Source of the DNA: Desulfovibrio sp. A2
GTDB lineage: Bacteria > Desulfobacterota > Desulfovibrionia > Desulfovibrionales > Desulfovibrionaceae
DNA: 64,000 bases
Direction: 5' to 3'
Assembly (NCBI RefSeq): GCF_000226255.1
Contig: NZ_AGFG01000005.1
Span: forward strand, 60,848 to 124,847
Of this stretch, positions 20,069 through 28,764 are shown piece by piece; the stretch's first letter is position 1, and each line of letters begins with the position of its first letter. The notes under the pieces are model-generated. The model did not search any database and was not told the DNA's origin. It was given only the letters and a program-made list of their open reading frames with translations. Both the position numbers and the translations under genes were made by a program.

Positions 20069-20968
20069 CTAGCCGCCGCCGATGAGCTGCATCGCCATCT
20101 GCGGCAGCGAGTTGGCCTGCGAAAGCATGGCCACGGCGGACTGGGTGAGGATCTGGTTGCGCACGAATTCGGTCATTTCCTCGGCCACGTCCACGTCGGA
20201 AATGCGCGACTCGGAAGCTTGCAGGTTTTCCGCCTGGATGGTCATGTTGCTGATGGTGTTCTCCAGGCGGTTCTGCAGGGCGCCGAGCGCCGCGCGGATC
20301 TTGTCCTTGGAGATGATGGCCTGGTCGAGGGCGGTCAGCGCCTGCTGGGCGGCCGACTGGGTGGAGATGGTGTAGCCCGCGGCAGCCACGCCGGTGGCGG
20401 ACGCGTTGCCGATGCCGAGCTGCGACGCCGTGGCCCCGCCGATCTTGATGTAGTAGTAGTCTTCGCTCGAATCGTTGCCGGTGCCGAAGTGGATCTTCAG
20501 TTCGCCGGTCTGCGTCAGCCCCGAACCGTCGTGGGCGCCCGACAGGGTGCCGTCCAGCAGGTGGATGCCGTTGAAGTCCGTGGCGTTGGCGATACGGGTG
20601 ATTTCCGAGGCCATGGCCTGATATTCGGATTCGATCATCAGGCGCTGGTCGGAGTTGTACGTGCCCGTGGCCGCCTGTTCGGCCAGTTCCTTCATGCGGA
20701 TGAGCTTTTCGTCGATGATCTGCAGCGCGCCGTCGGCGGTCTGGATCATCGAGATGGCGTCGTTGGCGTTGCGGATGCCTTGACGCATGGTGGAAATATC
20801 GGCCCGCATAAGTTCGCGAATGGCGAGGCCCGCGGCGTCGTCCGCAGCGGTGCCCACGCGCAGACCCGAGGAAAGGCGGCGGGTGGACGTTGCCAGGCGG
20901 CCGTAGCTCTCGTTCAGGTTACGAGTGGCGTTCAGCGCCATCATGTTGTGATTGATGACCAAAGACAT
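20069..20968 (-). CDS. fliC: Flagellin
   Basis: A 299-residue flagellin, the filament subunit exported through the flagellar type III apparatus. The conserved N-terminal D0/D1 domain starts MSLVINHNMMALNATRNLNE and includes LSSGLRVGTAADDAAGLAI. The C-terminal D1/D0 part has RISDVDVAEEMTEFVRNQIL and ends AMQLIGGG. The central variable region is short. AAGGAGG lies 7 bases upstream of the ATG, and a sigma-54 promoter sits about 40 bases upstream. It is divergent from flaG. Serines and threonines in the centre could be glycosylated, given the glycosyltransferases nearby, but that is inference. Confidence 0.95.
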   Translation of the reverse strand: MSLVINHNMMALNATRNLNESYGRLATSTRRLSSGLRVGTAADDAAGLAIRELMRADISTMRQGIRNANDAISMIQTADGALQIIDEKLIRMKELAEQAATGTYNSDQRLMIESEYQAMASEITRIANATDFNGIHLLDGTLSGAHDGSGLTQTGELKIHFGTGNDSSEDYYYIKIGGATASQLGIGNASATGVAAAGYTISTQSAAQQALTALDQAIISKDKIRAALGALQNRLENTISNMTIQAENLQASESRISDVDVAEEMTEFVRNQILTQSAVAMLSQANSLPQMAMQLIGGG

Positions 20969-21004
20969 GGGGTGAACCTCCTTCGGGTTGTCTGGCCAAC
21001 ATTA

Positions 21005-21020
21005 AGCAATGTTGGTGCCA
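21005..21020 (-). promoter_or_regulatory. Sigma-54 promoter for flagellin
   Basis: On the minus strand TGGCAC (21015-21020), five bases, then TTGCT (21005-21009) matches the -24/-12 consensus. It predicts a transcript start about 25 bases before the flagellin ATG. An 8-bp perfect inverted repeat (20996-21003 and 21008-21015) overlaps the core promoter. Confidence 0.85.
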
Positions 21021-21189
21021 ACGCATTTTTTGCAAAGAAAGGTAAAGTGTTAGCAAAAGTCTAGACAGCCCGTGCCCGGTTGCCGACGCGCCCATGCCAA
21101 AATTTTCCCAGGGCTTGCGGCGTGCTGCACGGGGCGGGGGAGGTCCGGGGGAATTTTTTGCACGCCCGCCGCGCGGGATCCGCCGTGCC

Positions 21190-21217
21190 CTAATCAGGTG
21201 GCGGAATCTGCCGATAA
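21190..21217 (+). promoter_or_regulatory. Sigma-28 (FliA) promoter for flaG
   Basis: GCCGATAA (21210-21217) is a full match to the flagellar -10 consensus. The -35 element TAATCAGG (21191-21198) sits at the standard 11-base spacing but matches only its TAA core. It is about 50 bases upstream of the flaG start. Confidence 0.7.
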
Positions 21218-21269
21218 GGGGTGTGAGACGATGTTTCCGGGGGAGGCAATGTCGCCTCGAGGAGGAACC

Positions 21270-21665
21270 ATGATGCTGCTGGAAGAAATCCAGACGGTAG
21301 CGGCAGGTTCTTCCGCGGGATCGGATAGCAAGCGCCCCCCGGTACGCGGCCTGGCCGCCGCATCTTCATCCGCTACTTCTCCTTCTCTCGCGGAATGGCA
21401 GCCGACCGGGGACGAACGATCCGCGGAAGCGGAAACCGTGAACATGCAACAGCTTGAAAACTCGCTGAACGATCTTTCGCGTACCCTTGAAGCCAAGGGC
21501 GCATCGCTGAAGTTCGAGATCGTGAGCGAGCAGGGCGTGGTGCAGGTCGAGGTTTCCGAAAAGAACAGCAACAAGGTGCTCATGCGCATTCCGCCCGAGG
21601 GGGTGCTGCGCGTCGGCAAGGACGGCGGCATGACCATCGGTGGGCTGCTCAACCGGCAGTTCTAG
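21270..21665 (+). CDS. flaG: FlaG family protein
   Basis: A 131-residue protein whose second half is the FlaG domain: LENSLNDLSRTLEAKGASLK, then a beta-rich stretch ending in IPPEGVLRVGKDGGMTIGGLL. The N-terminal 60 residues are alanine- and serine-rich and probably unstructured. FlaG proteins influence filament length in several bacteria. GAGGAGGAACC precedes the ATG; a longer in-frame start lies upstream of the sigma-28 promoter and is unlikely. It is transcribed away from flagellin and towards the hook operon. Confidence 0.85.
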   Translation: MMLLEEIQTVAAGSSAGSDSKRPPVRGLAAASSSATSPSLAEWQPTGDERSAEAETVNMQQLENSLNDLSRTLEAKGASLKFEIVSEQGVVQVEVSEKNSNKVLMRIPPEGVLRVGKDGGMTIGGLLNRQF

Positions 21666-21668
21666 GGT

Positions 21669-21696
21669 GCGGCGGCGGATGCCCGTCCGCCGCCGC
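21669..21696 (+). terminator. Terminator-like hairpin after flaG
   Basis: A perfect 11-bp stem GCGGCGGCGGA/TCCGCCGCCGC (21669-21679 and 21686-21696) begins 4 bases after the flaG stop. No uridine tract follows. Confidence 0.5.
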
Positions 21697-22191
21697 GCGG
21701 CCCTGCGGTTCTGTGGTCCCGCGCCCAGCCCGGGTCTGCCGAAGTCCTGTCGGGCTGGTTGACCCCGGCCAACTCCGGCCAGTTCTGGCAACTCCGGCTG
21801 GTTTCCGCTGGCCCCGCCTGCCCTCACAGCTGCCGACAGGAGCCGGTGCTCCCGGCCTTGAGGTTTCCGGCGCGAAGGAAACGCGCCGAAGTTGCCACTC
21901 GTCATGCCGTGGCGGTGGGTGGTACTTGACGTCCGCGTACTTTCGCGCCCGCATTTGCTGTTTGATCACGCACTCGGCATGGCCGCCCGGCGCGCTGCGT
22001 CTCCCCGCCCCGGCATCACGCCTCTGCCGCGCTATGCCCCTTCCCACCCCCCCATCACGCATCGCCGCAAGACGTTCCGCACCGGCCGGGCAAAACGGCC
22101 CGGCATCCTGTCCGCACAGGTGAGTCACGCTGCGCCTCCTGCCTGTCGGTCACTCCCCCCTGCGGCGCCCTTCATCCGGCCCGGCCCCAAT
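21697..22191. other. Non-coding gap between convergent flaG and flgE
   Basis: About 500 bases with no supported gene. The open frames here lack coding character and start signals. The flgE-side hairpins (22192-22302) are listed separately. Confidence 0.5.
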
Positions 22192-22302
22192 GCGCAACAT
22201 CCCGGCCTGCCCTTTAAAAGGGGCAGGCCGGGATGTTGTGCGGGGCACGCCAGGGGCGCATTCCCGCCGACACGGTGCGGACGCGGGTTCGGGCCCGCGT
22301 CC
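22192..22302 (-). terminator. Two hairpins downstream of flgE
   Basis: The first hairpin (22279-22287 with 22294-22302) lies 23 bases after the flgE stop. The second is a 21-base-arm inverted repeat with a single mismatch (22192-22212 and 22221-22241). Neither has a strong uridine tract, but their size and position suggest transcript termination or 3' end protection. Confidence 0.55.
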
Positions 22303-22324
22303 GCCGGTCGATCATGCGCCGTCG

Positions 22325-23962
22325 CTAGCGCTTCATGTTCACGACGGTGTCAAGCATGGTGTCGGTGGTGGTGATGACCTTGCTGTTCGACTGGAAGCCG
22401 CGTTGCGTGGTGATCATCTGCACGAACTCGCGGGCAAGGTCGACGTTGGACTGTTCCAGCGAGTTGGAGTTGATGGAGCCGTATCCGTTGGCGTTGGCCG
22501 GTCCCGCCAGGGCGTCGCCCGAGGCGCGTGTTTCGGAGAACAGGTTGCCCCCTTCGCGCCGCAGGTTGGTGGGGCTGGTGAAGTCGTACAGGGTGACCTG
22601 GTACAGGTCGAGGATGACGCCGTTGGAGTACCGGCCGTGCACCACGCCGTCCTGGTCCACCGTGATGTTCTGCAAGAAGCCGAAGGTGTAGCCATCCTGC
22701 TTCTGGAAGATCATGGACGAGGAGCCGCCGTAGCTGGTCATGGACGTGGACTGCCGCTCGGCCTGCGCGCCCAGCCCGCCGAGGTTGCTGGCGTTGCTGC
22801 CGATGGCGGCGGCGCTGGCGGGCGCACTGGCCCACGCGTTGCTCAGGTTCTTCAGGCCGAAGTTCAGTTCCATCAGGTACGGTTCGGCCTCGGCGGATGC
22901 GGTGGGCGTGGTGTAGCTGGCGTTGGAGACGCCGGAGAAGTTGGCCACGAACAGGGGGTAGCCGTTGCTGGAGAACGTGGTGGGCTGCCAGTTGTTCAGG
23001 TCCTTCAGGCTGCCGGTGGCCCCGCTGGCGATGGTGAAGGCCGTCATGTCGGTCAGCTGCCCGGCGGTGTCGAAGGTGAGCGTGCCGGTCATCAGGATGC
23101 CCGCCGCCGAGGTGCCCGCGAAGTTCAGCCCATTGACCGAGCGCAGGTCGTCCGAAGGATTCATGGTGACCATGTATTCCCAGTACCGCTTGCCGCTGGC
23201 GGCGTTGTCCACGGTGTCCGAGGCAACCTGGTCGAAGTAGATGGTCAGCTCGTGGGCGGTGCCGCCTTCGTCGTACACCTTGACGGTGGTCTGGTAGGCG
23301 AAGCGGCTATCCGACAGCGGGGTGTCGGCCGAGCCGTCCCAGTTGTTGAACACCGAGAAGAACGGGTTGGTGGCGTTGACCGACTTGTCGCCGCCGTCGC
23401 GCGCGTCGAGGTTGTGCGCCGAGGTGATGGTGGACGTGTGCTGCGGTTCGCAGGTGAACCCGTCGAGCTTGATGTCCTTGGGCGACCCGGCGCCCTTGAT
23501 CTGCGAGGTGGTGGACGTCACCTGCGCGGTGGAGGTGGACAGCGAGGGGCGGGCCCGCTCGATTTCCCAACCCTGCAGCACGTAGCCGTGCGGATCGACC
23601 AGGTAGCCGTCGTTGTCGAAGCGGAAGTTGCCCGCGCGGGTGTAGTACGCGGTTTCCTGCCCCTTGGGGCGGACCTGGAAGAACCCCTTGCCGCCAATGG
23701 CCAGGTCCGTGGCGTCGTTGGTGGTTTCAAAGGCGCCCTGGCTGAAGTCGCCGAAGACCGCGCCGATGGACACGCCGCGCCCCACCTGGCTGACCCCGGC
23801 CGCGCTGTAGACATCCTGGTTGATGAAGTCCTGGAAGTCCATGCGCGAGCCCTTGAAGCCCACGGTGTTGACGTTGGCGATGTTGTTGCCGAGAACGTTC
23901 ATCTTCTCGCCGTGGGCCAGCAGTCCCGAAACGCCGGTCCACATACTTGCCGTGACACTCAT
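22325..23962 (-). CDS. flgE: Flagellar hook protein
   Basis: A 545-residue hook subunit. The N-terminal rod/hook signature is GLLAHGEKMNVLGNNIANVN followed by TVGFKGSRMDFQD; the C-terminal signature is NSLEQSNVDLAREFVQMITT, ending DTMLDTVVNMKR. The long central region forms the variable hook surface domains. It is secreted through the flagellar export gate, assembled under the FlgD cap, and length-controlled by FliK. AGGAGGTCGATC precedes the ATG. It is the last gene of fliK-flgD-flgE, 65 bases after flgD. Confidence 0.95.
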   Translation of the reverse strand: MSVTASMWTGVSGLLAHGEKMNVLGNNIANVNTVGFKGSRMDFQDFINQDVYSAAGVSQVGRGVSIGAVFGDFSQGAFETTNDATDLAIGGKGFFQVRPKGQETAYYTRAGNFRFDNDGYLVDPHGYVLQGWEIERARPSLSTSTAQVTSTTSQIKGAGSPKDIKLDGFTCEPQHTSTITSAHNLDARDGGDKSVNATNPFFSVFNNWDGSADTPLSDSRFAYQTTVKVYDEGGTAHELTIYFDQVASDTVDNAASGKRYWEYMVTMNPSDDLRSVNGLNFAGTSAAGILMTGTLTFDTAGQLTDMTAFTIASGATGSLKDLNNWQPTTFSSNGYPLFVANFSGVSNASYTTPTASAEAEPYLMELNFGLKNLSNAWASAPASAAAIGSNASNLGGLGAQAERQSTSMTSYGGSSSMIFQKQDGYTFGFLQNITVDQDGVVHGRYSNGVILDLYQVTLYDFTSPTNLRREGGNLFSETRASGDALAGPANANGYGSINSNSLEQSNVDLAREFVQMITTQRGFQSNSKVITTTDTMLDTVVNMKR

Positions 23963-24027
23963 GATCGACCTCCTGTGTACATAGCACCCGCAAGGGGTGT
24001 TGTGTGCGTGCTCTTGTTCCGCGGGGG

Positions 24028-24813
24028 CTAGCTGCCGCCATCCGTGCCGCTGTCGGAATCATCGTCCGTGCCGTCGGAATCGTCTTCCGTGTCGTCGCCG
24101 CCGCCCGTGGTGTTGGGCGCAACGATTTCGGTGACCTTGCTGAAGGCGATGTGGCGGCCGTCCGCCAGGCTCAGGTAGGGTTCTTCGTCCACCTTGACCA
24201 CGCCCGCCACTTGGCCGGAAACCTGGGTGGTGATGTAGACGGACTTGCCGTCCGTGCCTTCGCCGTACATGGCCACCGCGTAGACGCCGTCGGGTACGGA
24301 ATTGCCCTGGTAGTCCTTGCCGTCCCACTTGTATTGATAGGTGCCAGGCTGCTTTGCGCCCATGAGTTCGGTGCGCACCAGGTTCATTTCACTGTCATAG
24401 ATATTGATGTAGCCGCTGTTTACCTGTTCCTGGACCGTGAAGTACACCGTGCTGACGGTGTTGACAGTCGCGCCAGTGCTGTCCTTCAGCGAGGTCTTGC
24501 TGAGCTCGTAGCCGTTGGCGGTCACTTCCTTGCCGATGTAGCTGACGGCGGCGGCCATTTGCTGCTGCTTGGCGTTTTCGTTCAGGCTGGTGATGCCGGT
24601 GTTGATGTTCGTCAACTGTTCAAGGCTGGTGAACTGCGCCAACTGGGCGACGAATTCCTTGTCGTCCATGGGGTTCAGCGGGTCCTGATGGCTCAGCTGG
24701 GCCACGAGAAGGTTCAGGAACGCCTGCTTGTCCAACTCGTCGTTCTTGGTTTTGGCGCCAAGGTACTTGTCGAAGTCCTGCTCGGCCTGGCCGAGTACGG
24801 GGCTGGTTGCCAT
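24028..24813 (-). CDS. flgD: Flagellar hook cap / assembly protein
   Basis: A 261-residue hook-capping protein. The N-terminal motif LDKQAFLNLLVAQLSHQDPL, then NPMDDKEFVAQLAQFTSLEQ, is diagnostic. The middle forms the FlgD Ig/tudor-like region with YQYKWDGKDYQGNSVPDGVY. The C-terminus carries an unusual acidic tail of about 26 residues rich in Asp, Gly, Ser and Thr, which I do not recall from model FlgD proteins. It starts 9 bases after the fliK stop, with GGAGTCC overlapping that stop region. Confidence 0.93.
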   Translation of the reverse strand: MATSPVLGQAEQDFDKYLGAKTKNDELDKQAFLNLLVAQLSHQDPLNPMDDKEFVAQLAQFTSLEQLTNINTGITSLNENAKQQQMAAAVSYIGKEVTANGYELSKTSLKDSTGATVNTVSTVYFTVQEQVNSGYINIYDSEMNLVRTELMGAKQPGTYQYKWDGKDYQGNSVPDGVYAVAMYGEGTDGKSVYITTQVSGQVAGVVKVDEEPYLSLADGRHIAFSKVTEIVAPNTTGGGDDTEDDSDGTDDDSDSGTDGGS

Positions 24814-24822
24814 GATGGACTC

Positions 24823-26787
24823 CTATGCGATGATGTCGAGCCCGGAGGCGGCAAGAGTTGCCGGACGCTCGCCGGTGATGCCGGAGCCGTCTACCGTGGG
24901 CTGGCCGGCGTCGTCGTCGCCTTCGCGCATGCGCCGCAGACGGCGGAAGCGTTCGCGCTCGGCGCTGCGGGCCTGCTGCTCCTGACCGGCGTTGTGCTGG
25001 GCGGCGTCCTGCCAGGCCTGGGAGAAGGAGTTGTCCTGCAACTGGGTTTGCACTTCCAGCCGGTCCACCTTCAGCCCCTGCTGTTCCAGGGCGGTGCGCA
25101 GCACGTGCAACTGGTCGTTGATGGCCTGGGCCGTCTCGGTGCGGTCGGGGCGGATGGTGGCGTTTACCTCGCCGTTGCGTACGGAGAGCGTCACCGTCAC
25201 GTTGCCCAGCTCCGCCGGGTCGAGCCGCATGGTCAGCTGGCGGGTGCCGTCCTGCATGGAGGTAAGGATGCCCCGCTCAAGCTGGGCCGCCGCCTGTTCG
25301 GAAAGATAGGGGGTCAGTGCCTGGCCTTGGCGCTGTGCCGCGCTTGCCGCATTGGCCGCGCTGGCCGAGGCGTCCGCGGCCATGCTCTGTGCCGCGCCGC
25401 TGAGGGAGGGGCTGACGTCGATCTTGCGCAGCAGTTCCGCCCACGGGTCGCTGGCGGGGCCCGAAGAGGAACGTCCGTGCTGGTCCTGCCAGGCCGAGCC
25501 CTTGCCGTCGCCCGATTGGCCGAACTGGCCTGCCTGCTCGTTCTTTTTGTCGAGCCCGAAGGCTTGCGCGGCCGCCGTGCCCTGATTCGCCTGAACTTGT
25601 TGTCCGGCCTGCTTTCCCCCCTGCGGGGTGTTGCTGGCGGAAAGGTTCTGCTGCAGGGTTTCGGCGTTCTGCCCGGTCTGGGTGTTTTGAGCGGTTTGGG
25701 CGGAGCGGGGATCGGCCAGCGGGCCGGTATGTTCGTGCGAAGTGCCGCCAGTGCGCATCAGGCCGGACTGCCGGACCTTGCCCGCGTTGGCGGAGCCTTC
25801 GTCGCGGCGTTCCGCGTCCAGCGCCGGGGCAACGCCGGTACCGTTGCCCTTGCCGGTGGCGGCTTCGCGAATCAGCACCTCGCTGCGCTGGGCGGCGCGG
25901 TCGCCGCGACGGTCGGACTGCTTGATGCGGTCGGCGGACTTCTTGGCCGCCTGCAACACCGGATCCAGCGCGCTGCCCAGCGCCGAGGCCAGGTTGCGGT
26001 CGGCCTGCTCGCGCGCGGCCATTTCCTGCCCGGCGGGCACCAGCACGGCCTTCAGCCCGGCGGCGGTGGTGGAAATTTCCGTCTGTCCGCCGAACAGCTT
26101 CTGCATGGCGGCCAGCACTTCGGGCGACAGCTTGAGGCCCTTGGCCATGGCCTCCAGTTCCGAGGCGTTGACGTCGATGGCGTCGCCGTCGGTCTTCTCG
26201 GTCAGCTTGGCGCTAATGGCCTTCCACACGGCGTCGGTGTTGCCCGCATCCATCTGGGTGAGCATGCTGTCCGCTTCTTCGGGCAGCATGCCGAGCTTCT
26301 GCAGGAACTGCTTGGCGTCCAGGCGCTGGTTGCCCCGCAGGGTCTGCGTGGCGGTGCCGTCGGCGTCCAGATTGGCGTAGGGGCCGTCCTTGCGCAGGGC
26401 CGAGATGACCTGGCCGAGCGAGTAGGTGCCGGGGGTGGAGGCCATCTGGGTGAGGCGCTCCAGCCGGTCGGGCGAGACGCCGCTCTTTTCCAACTGGTTC
26501 CGCAACGAAATGACGTCCTGGTAGGAAAGGCTGATCTGCCCCGGCGCGGTCAGCACGCCGCCGTCCTCGCCCCTGCGCACCTTGCCCTTGGCTTCCGTGG
26601 CGGCGCTGGTGGCCGCCGTGCGGAGGGCGGTGCCGCCCGCGCCGGACCCTGCTCCGAACAGGGAGCGCGGGCTCGCCTTTTCCGCGAGCACGGAAGCGAA
26701 GTCGAGGGTGCTGGCAGTGACCTTGGAACGCCGCGTCACGTTGGACGGCGCCTTTTCGGTCTCGGGAAGGAAGGGAAAAATATGCAT
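24823..26787 (-). CDS. fliK: Flagellar hook-length control protein
   Basis: A 654-residue protein that measures hook length and switches export specificity. The C-terminal Flg_hook domain is clear: RLDPAELGNVTVTLSVRNGE followed by ALEQQGLKVDRLEVQTQ (about residues 535-610). The N-terminal two thirds are low-complexity and Gln/Ala/Thr-rich, as expected of the ruler part. I start at the ATG at 26785-26787 (MHIFPFLPETEKAPSNVTRR), which has AAGGAGCC upstream; the frame stays open for another 200 codons through non-coding-looking sequence. It is the first gene of the hook operon. Confidence 0.88.
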   Translation of the reverse strand: MHIFPFLPETEKAPSNVTRRSKVTASTLDFASVLAEKASPRSLFGAGSGAGGTALRTAATSAATEAKGKVRRGEDGGVLTAPGQISLSYQDVISLRNQLEKSGVSPDRLERLTQMASTPGTYSLGQVISALRKDGPYANLDADGTATQTLRGNQRLDAKQFLQKLGMLPEEADSMLTQMDAGNTDAVWKAISAKLTEKTDGDAIDVNASELEAMAKGLKLSPEVLAAMQKLFGGQTEISTTAAGLKAVLVPAGQEMAAREQADRNLASALGSALDPVLQAAKKSADRIKQSDRRGDRAAQRSEVLIREAATGKGNGTGVAPALDAERRDEGSANAGKVRQSGLMRTGGTSHEHTGPLADPRSAQTAQNTQTGQNAETLQQNLSASNTPQGGKQAGQQVQANQGTAAAQAFGLDKKNEQAGQFGQSGDGKGSAWQDQHGRSSSGPASDPWAELLRKIDVSPSLSGAAQSMAADASASAANAASAAQRQGQALTPYLSEQAAAQLERGILTSMQDGTRQLTMRLDPAELGNVTVTLSVRNGEVNATIRPDRTETAQAINDQLHVLRTALEQQGLKVDRLEVQTQLQDNSFSQAWQDAAQHNAGQEQQARSAERERFRRLRRMREGDDDAGQPTVDGSGITGERPATLAASGLDIIA

Positions 26788-27202
26788 GCCGGGGCTCCTT
26801 GCAGCCCTGGGAGTACAAGGACCGTTCCAAAACTTTACGTTATGTGATTCCAGTTGGTTGCGAGCCGTAAAACAGGCGTGCCCGGCAATGCGTGCCGTGC
26901 CTGCGGGGGCGGCGGGGTAATGCTGTTTGCAAATCTTGACCATTCTTGATGGTTGGCGGGTGACGGCGGAGTGGGGTAGCGGGCACGGCGGGATGCCTCG
27001 CCCGCCGAAAGGGGCGTGCAGGGGCAGGATGCCGGAAAGCAGGGGCAGCGGGTGGGAAGGGGCCGCAGGCATGGCGCGGGGTTGCCGGTGGCGCGCGGTC
27101 GGCATGGGACCGGCATGGGACGGGCACGCCAGCATGCCGCGCGGTGCGGTGGTCGCTCCGCGCGGCGAAAATGCCGTGACGGGCGGGATGAAGGGCGGAG
27201 CG
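26788..27202. other. Gap upstream of fliK
   Basis: A 415-base gap between the fliK start and the end of the GT9 gene. No gene is seen. The part next to fliK is AT-richer and probably holds its promoter. A near sigma-54 match and a sigma-28 -35-like TAAAGTTT occur here but do not make complete promoters. Confidence 0.4.
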
Positions 27203-28753
27203 TCAGGCCGTGAGGGCGGCCAGGGCCTCCACCAGGGCAAGGGCCTCGGCCCAGGCGGCGGGGGTGGCGTCGGCGTTCTGCACGGACATGTGCAGGTACC
27301 CGGTAAGGGGGCGCAGCATGGGCGGGTGCGACTGCCAGAAGTCAGGCGGCAACGGCGGCAAAAGGGCCTGCCTGCCCGCGCCGTGCCCGCGCAGGGCGCG
27401 GGCCAGGTCACGGCCCAGGCCGGACAGGGCGCGGCGTAGGGCTTCGGCCAACTGCGGCGACGCGGCCGTCAGGTCAGCCCAGGCACGGCGCGCGGCGGCT
27501 TCCGCGTGCAGGTCGAACCGCCACGCCCAGAAGGCCTTCCAGAACAGGCCGAACAGGCGGCGGGGCGACGCGGCGGGGCCTGAGGCCGGTGCGGCCAGGG
27601 GTACGAGGTCGAACAGGCCCAGCGTGTCGCGGCCCGTGCGCAGCAGTTCCAGCCCCGGCAGGCGCAACCGGGCAAGGCGAGAGGAGGGCGCGCCGGAGGC
27701 ATTTTCGCCATCCGCGTGGGCGGCGTCCTGCTCGCGCAGCAGCGCATGCGCCAGCGAGGCCACACGCGCGGGGTCGAACCTGTCGCGGCACAGCACCGAG
27801 GGCTGGATGCACCGCCAGCAGCCCACGCAACTGATGGTGGCGCGCAGCACGTGGTGGCCGGGCGGAAAGGGCGCGGTCTCCCAAGCGTTCACCGGTCCCA
27901 TGGACAGGTTGAGCGTGGGGGTCTGGGTCCAGGCGGCCACATGCATGGGGCCGGTGTCCGGGGTGACCAGCAGGCGCAGGGTGCGGGTGAAGGCCACCAG
28001 TTCCGGCAGGGTGAAGCGTCCGCACAGGTTCAGGGCCGGGGTGCTGGCGCGGTGGGCCACGTCGGCCCCCAGCGCGGCTTCGGCCGGGCCGCCCAGCAGC
28101 ACCGGCTTCAGCCCGCGCCGCAACAGGTCGCGGGCCAGCGCGGCCCAGAACGGGGCATGCGGGCGTTTTTCCGGCTCGCTGGCCCCCAGGAACAGCCCCA
28201 CGCGCAGCGGGTCGCGTCCTTCGGACAGCGGCGTCGGCCAGTCAGTGGAGCGCAGGCGGGCGTGGGGCACGCAGTCCAGCGCGTTCAGGTCGGCCCAGTG
28301 GAACTGGTTGTGCCGGTTGTTGTGCACCAGAGAGGTGCGGTACAGCTGCCAGCGGCCATGCACGTAGGTGGTGCTGGCCTCCCGTCCGCTCCCTCCACCT
28401 GCCCCTCCGGGCACCTGGCGCGGGCCGAAATGGGCGTCGGCGCGCAGTTGCCCCGCCAGCGCCGCCGCTTCCGGCCGGTGGCTGAGGTTGATCACCAGGT
28501 GGTAGCGGTTCTGGCGCAGTCGGTCCGCCGCGCCGTACGGAAAGAAGACGGACTCCGGCCCGATGGGCATGAGCCCCTTGAAGAACTTCTCCTCGCCCAC
28601 CACCCACAGCGGGCGTCGCGGGTGTTCGGCCCGCAGCCATGCCAGCAGCGGAAAGGTCAGCACCAGATCGCCCATGCGCTGCATTTGCAACACCAGGATG
28701 GGGGCGTTCTGCGGCGCGGCGGCGGGCGGCGTGGGGATGGGATGGGCGGTCAT
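27203..28753 (-). CDS. Glycosyltransferase family 9 (heptosyltransferase-like)
   Basis: A 516-residue protein. The N-terminal part has ILVLQMQRMGDLVLTFPLLA and the C-terminal GT9 motif is LLVTPDTGPMHVAAWTQTPT, typical of ADP-heptose:LPS heptosyltransferases. Residues near 335-350 form a cysteine cluster (ISCVGCWRCIQPSVLCRD). About 150 further residues follow the GT9 core, with no domain I recognise. It follows the next gene by 11 bases in the same operon, just upstream of the hook genes, so it could act on lipopolysaccharide or on flagellin. The start at 28751-28753 gives the canonical family opening. Confidence 0.8.
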   Translation of the reverse strand: MTAHPIPTPPAAAPQNAPILVLQMQRMGDLVLTFPLLAWLRAEHPRRPLWVVGEEKFFKGLMPIGPESVFFPYGAADRLRQNRYHLVINLSHRPEAAALAGQLRADAHFGPRQVPGGAGGGSGREASTTYVHGRWQLYRTSLVHNNRHNQFHWADLNALDCVPHARLRSTDWPTPLSEGRDPLRVGLFLGASEPEKRPHAPFWAALARDLLRRGLKPVLLGGPAEAALGADVAHRASTPALNLCGRFTLPELVAFTRTLRLLVTPDTGPMHVAAWTQTPTLNLSMGPVNAWETAPFPPGHHVLRATISCVGCWRCIQPSVLCRDRFDPARVASLAHALLREQDAAHADGENASGAPSSRLARLRLPGLELLRTGRDTLGLFDLVPLAAPASGPAASPRRLFGLFWKAFWAWRFDLHAEAAARRAWADLTAASPQLAEALRRALSGLGRDLARALRGHGAGRQALLPPLPPDFWQSHPPMLRPLTGYLHMSVQNADATPAAWAEALALVEALAALTA

Positions 28754-28764
28754 GGCGTGGGCGG

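Noticed and set aside
26925..26950. Sigma-54-like TGG...TTTGC sequence upstream of fliK
   Set aside because: The spacing between the GG and GC pairs is one base short, and sigma-54 promoters tolerate little spacing change.
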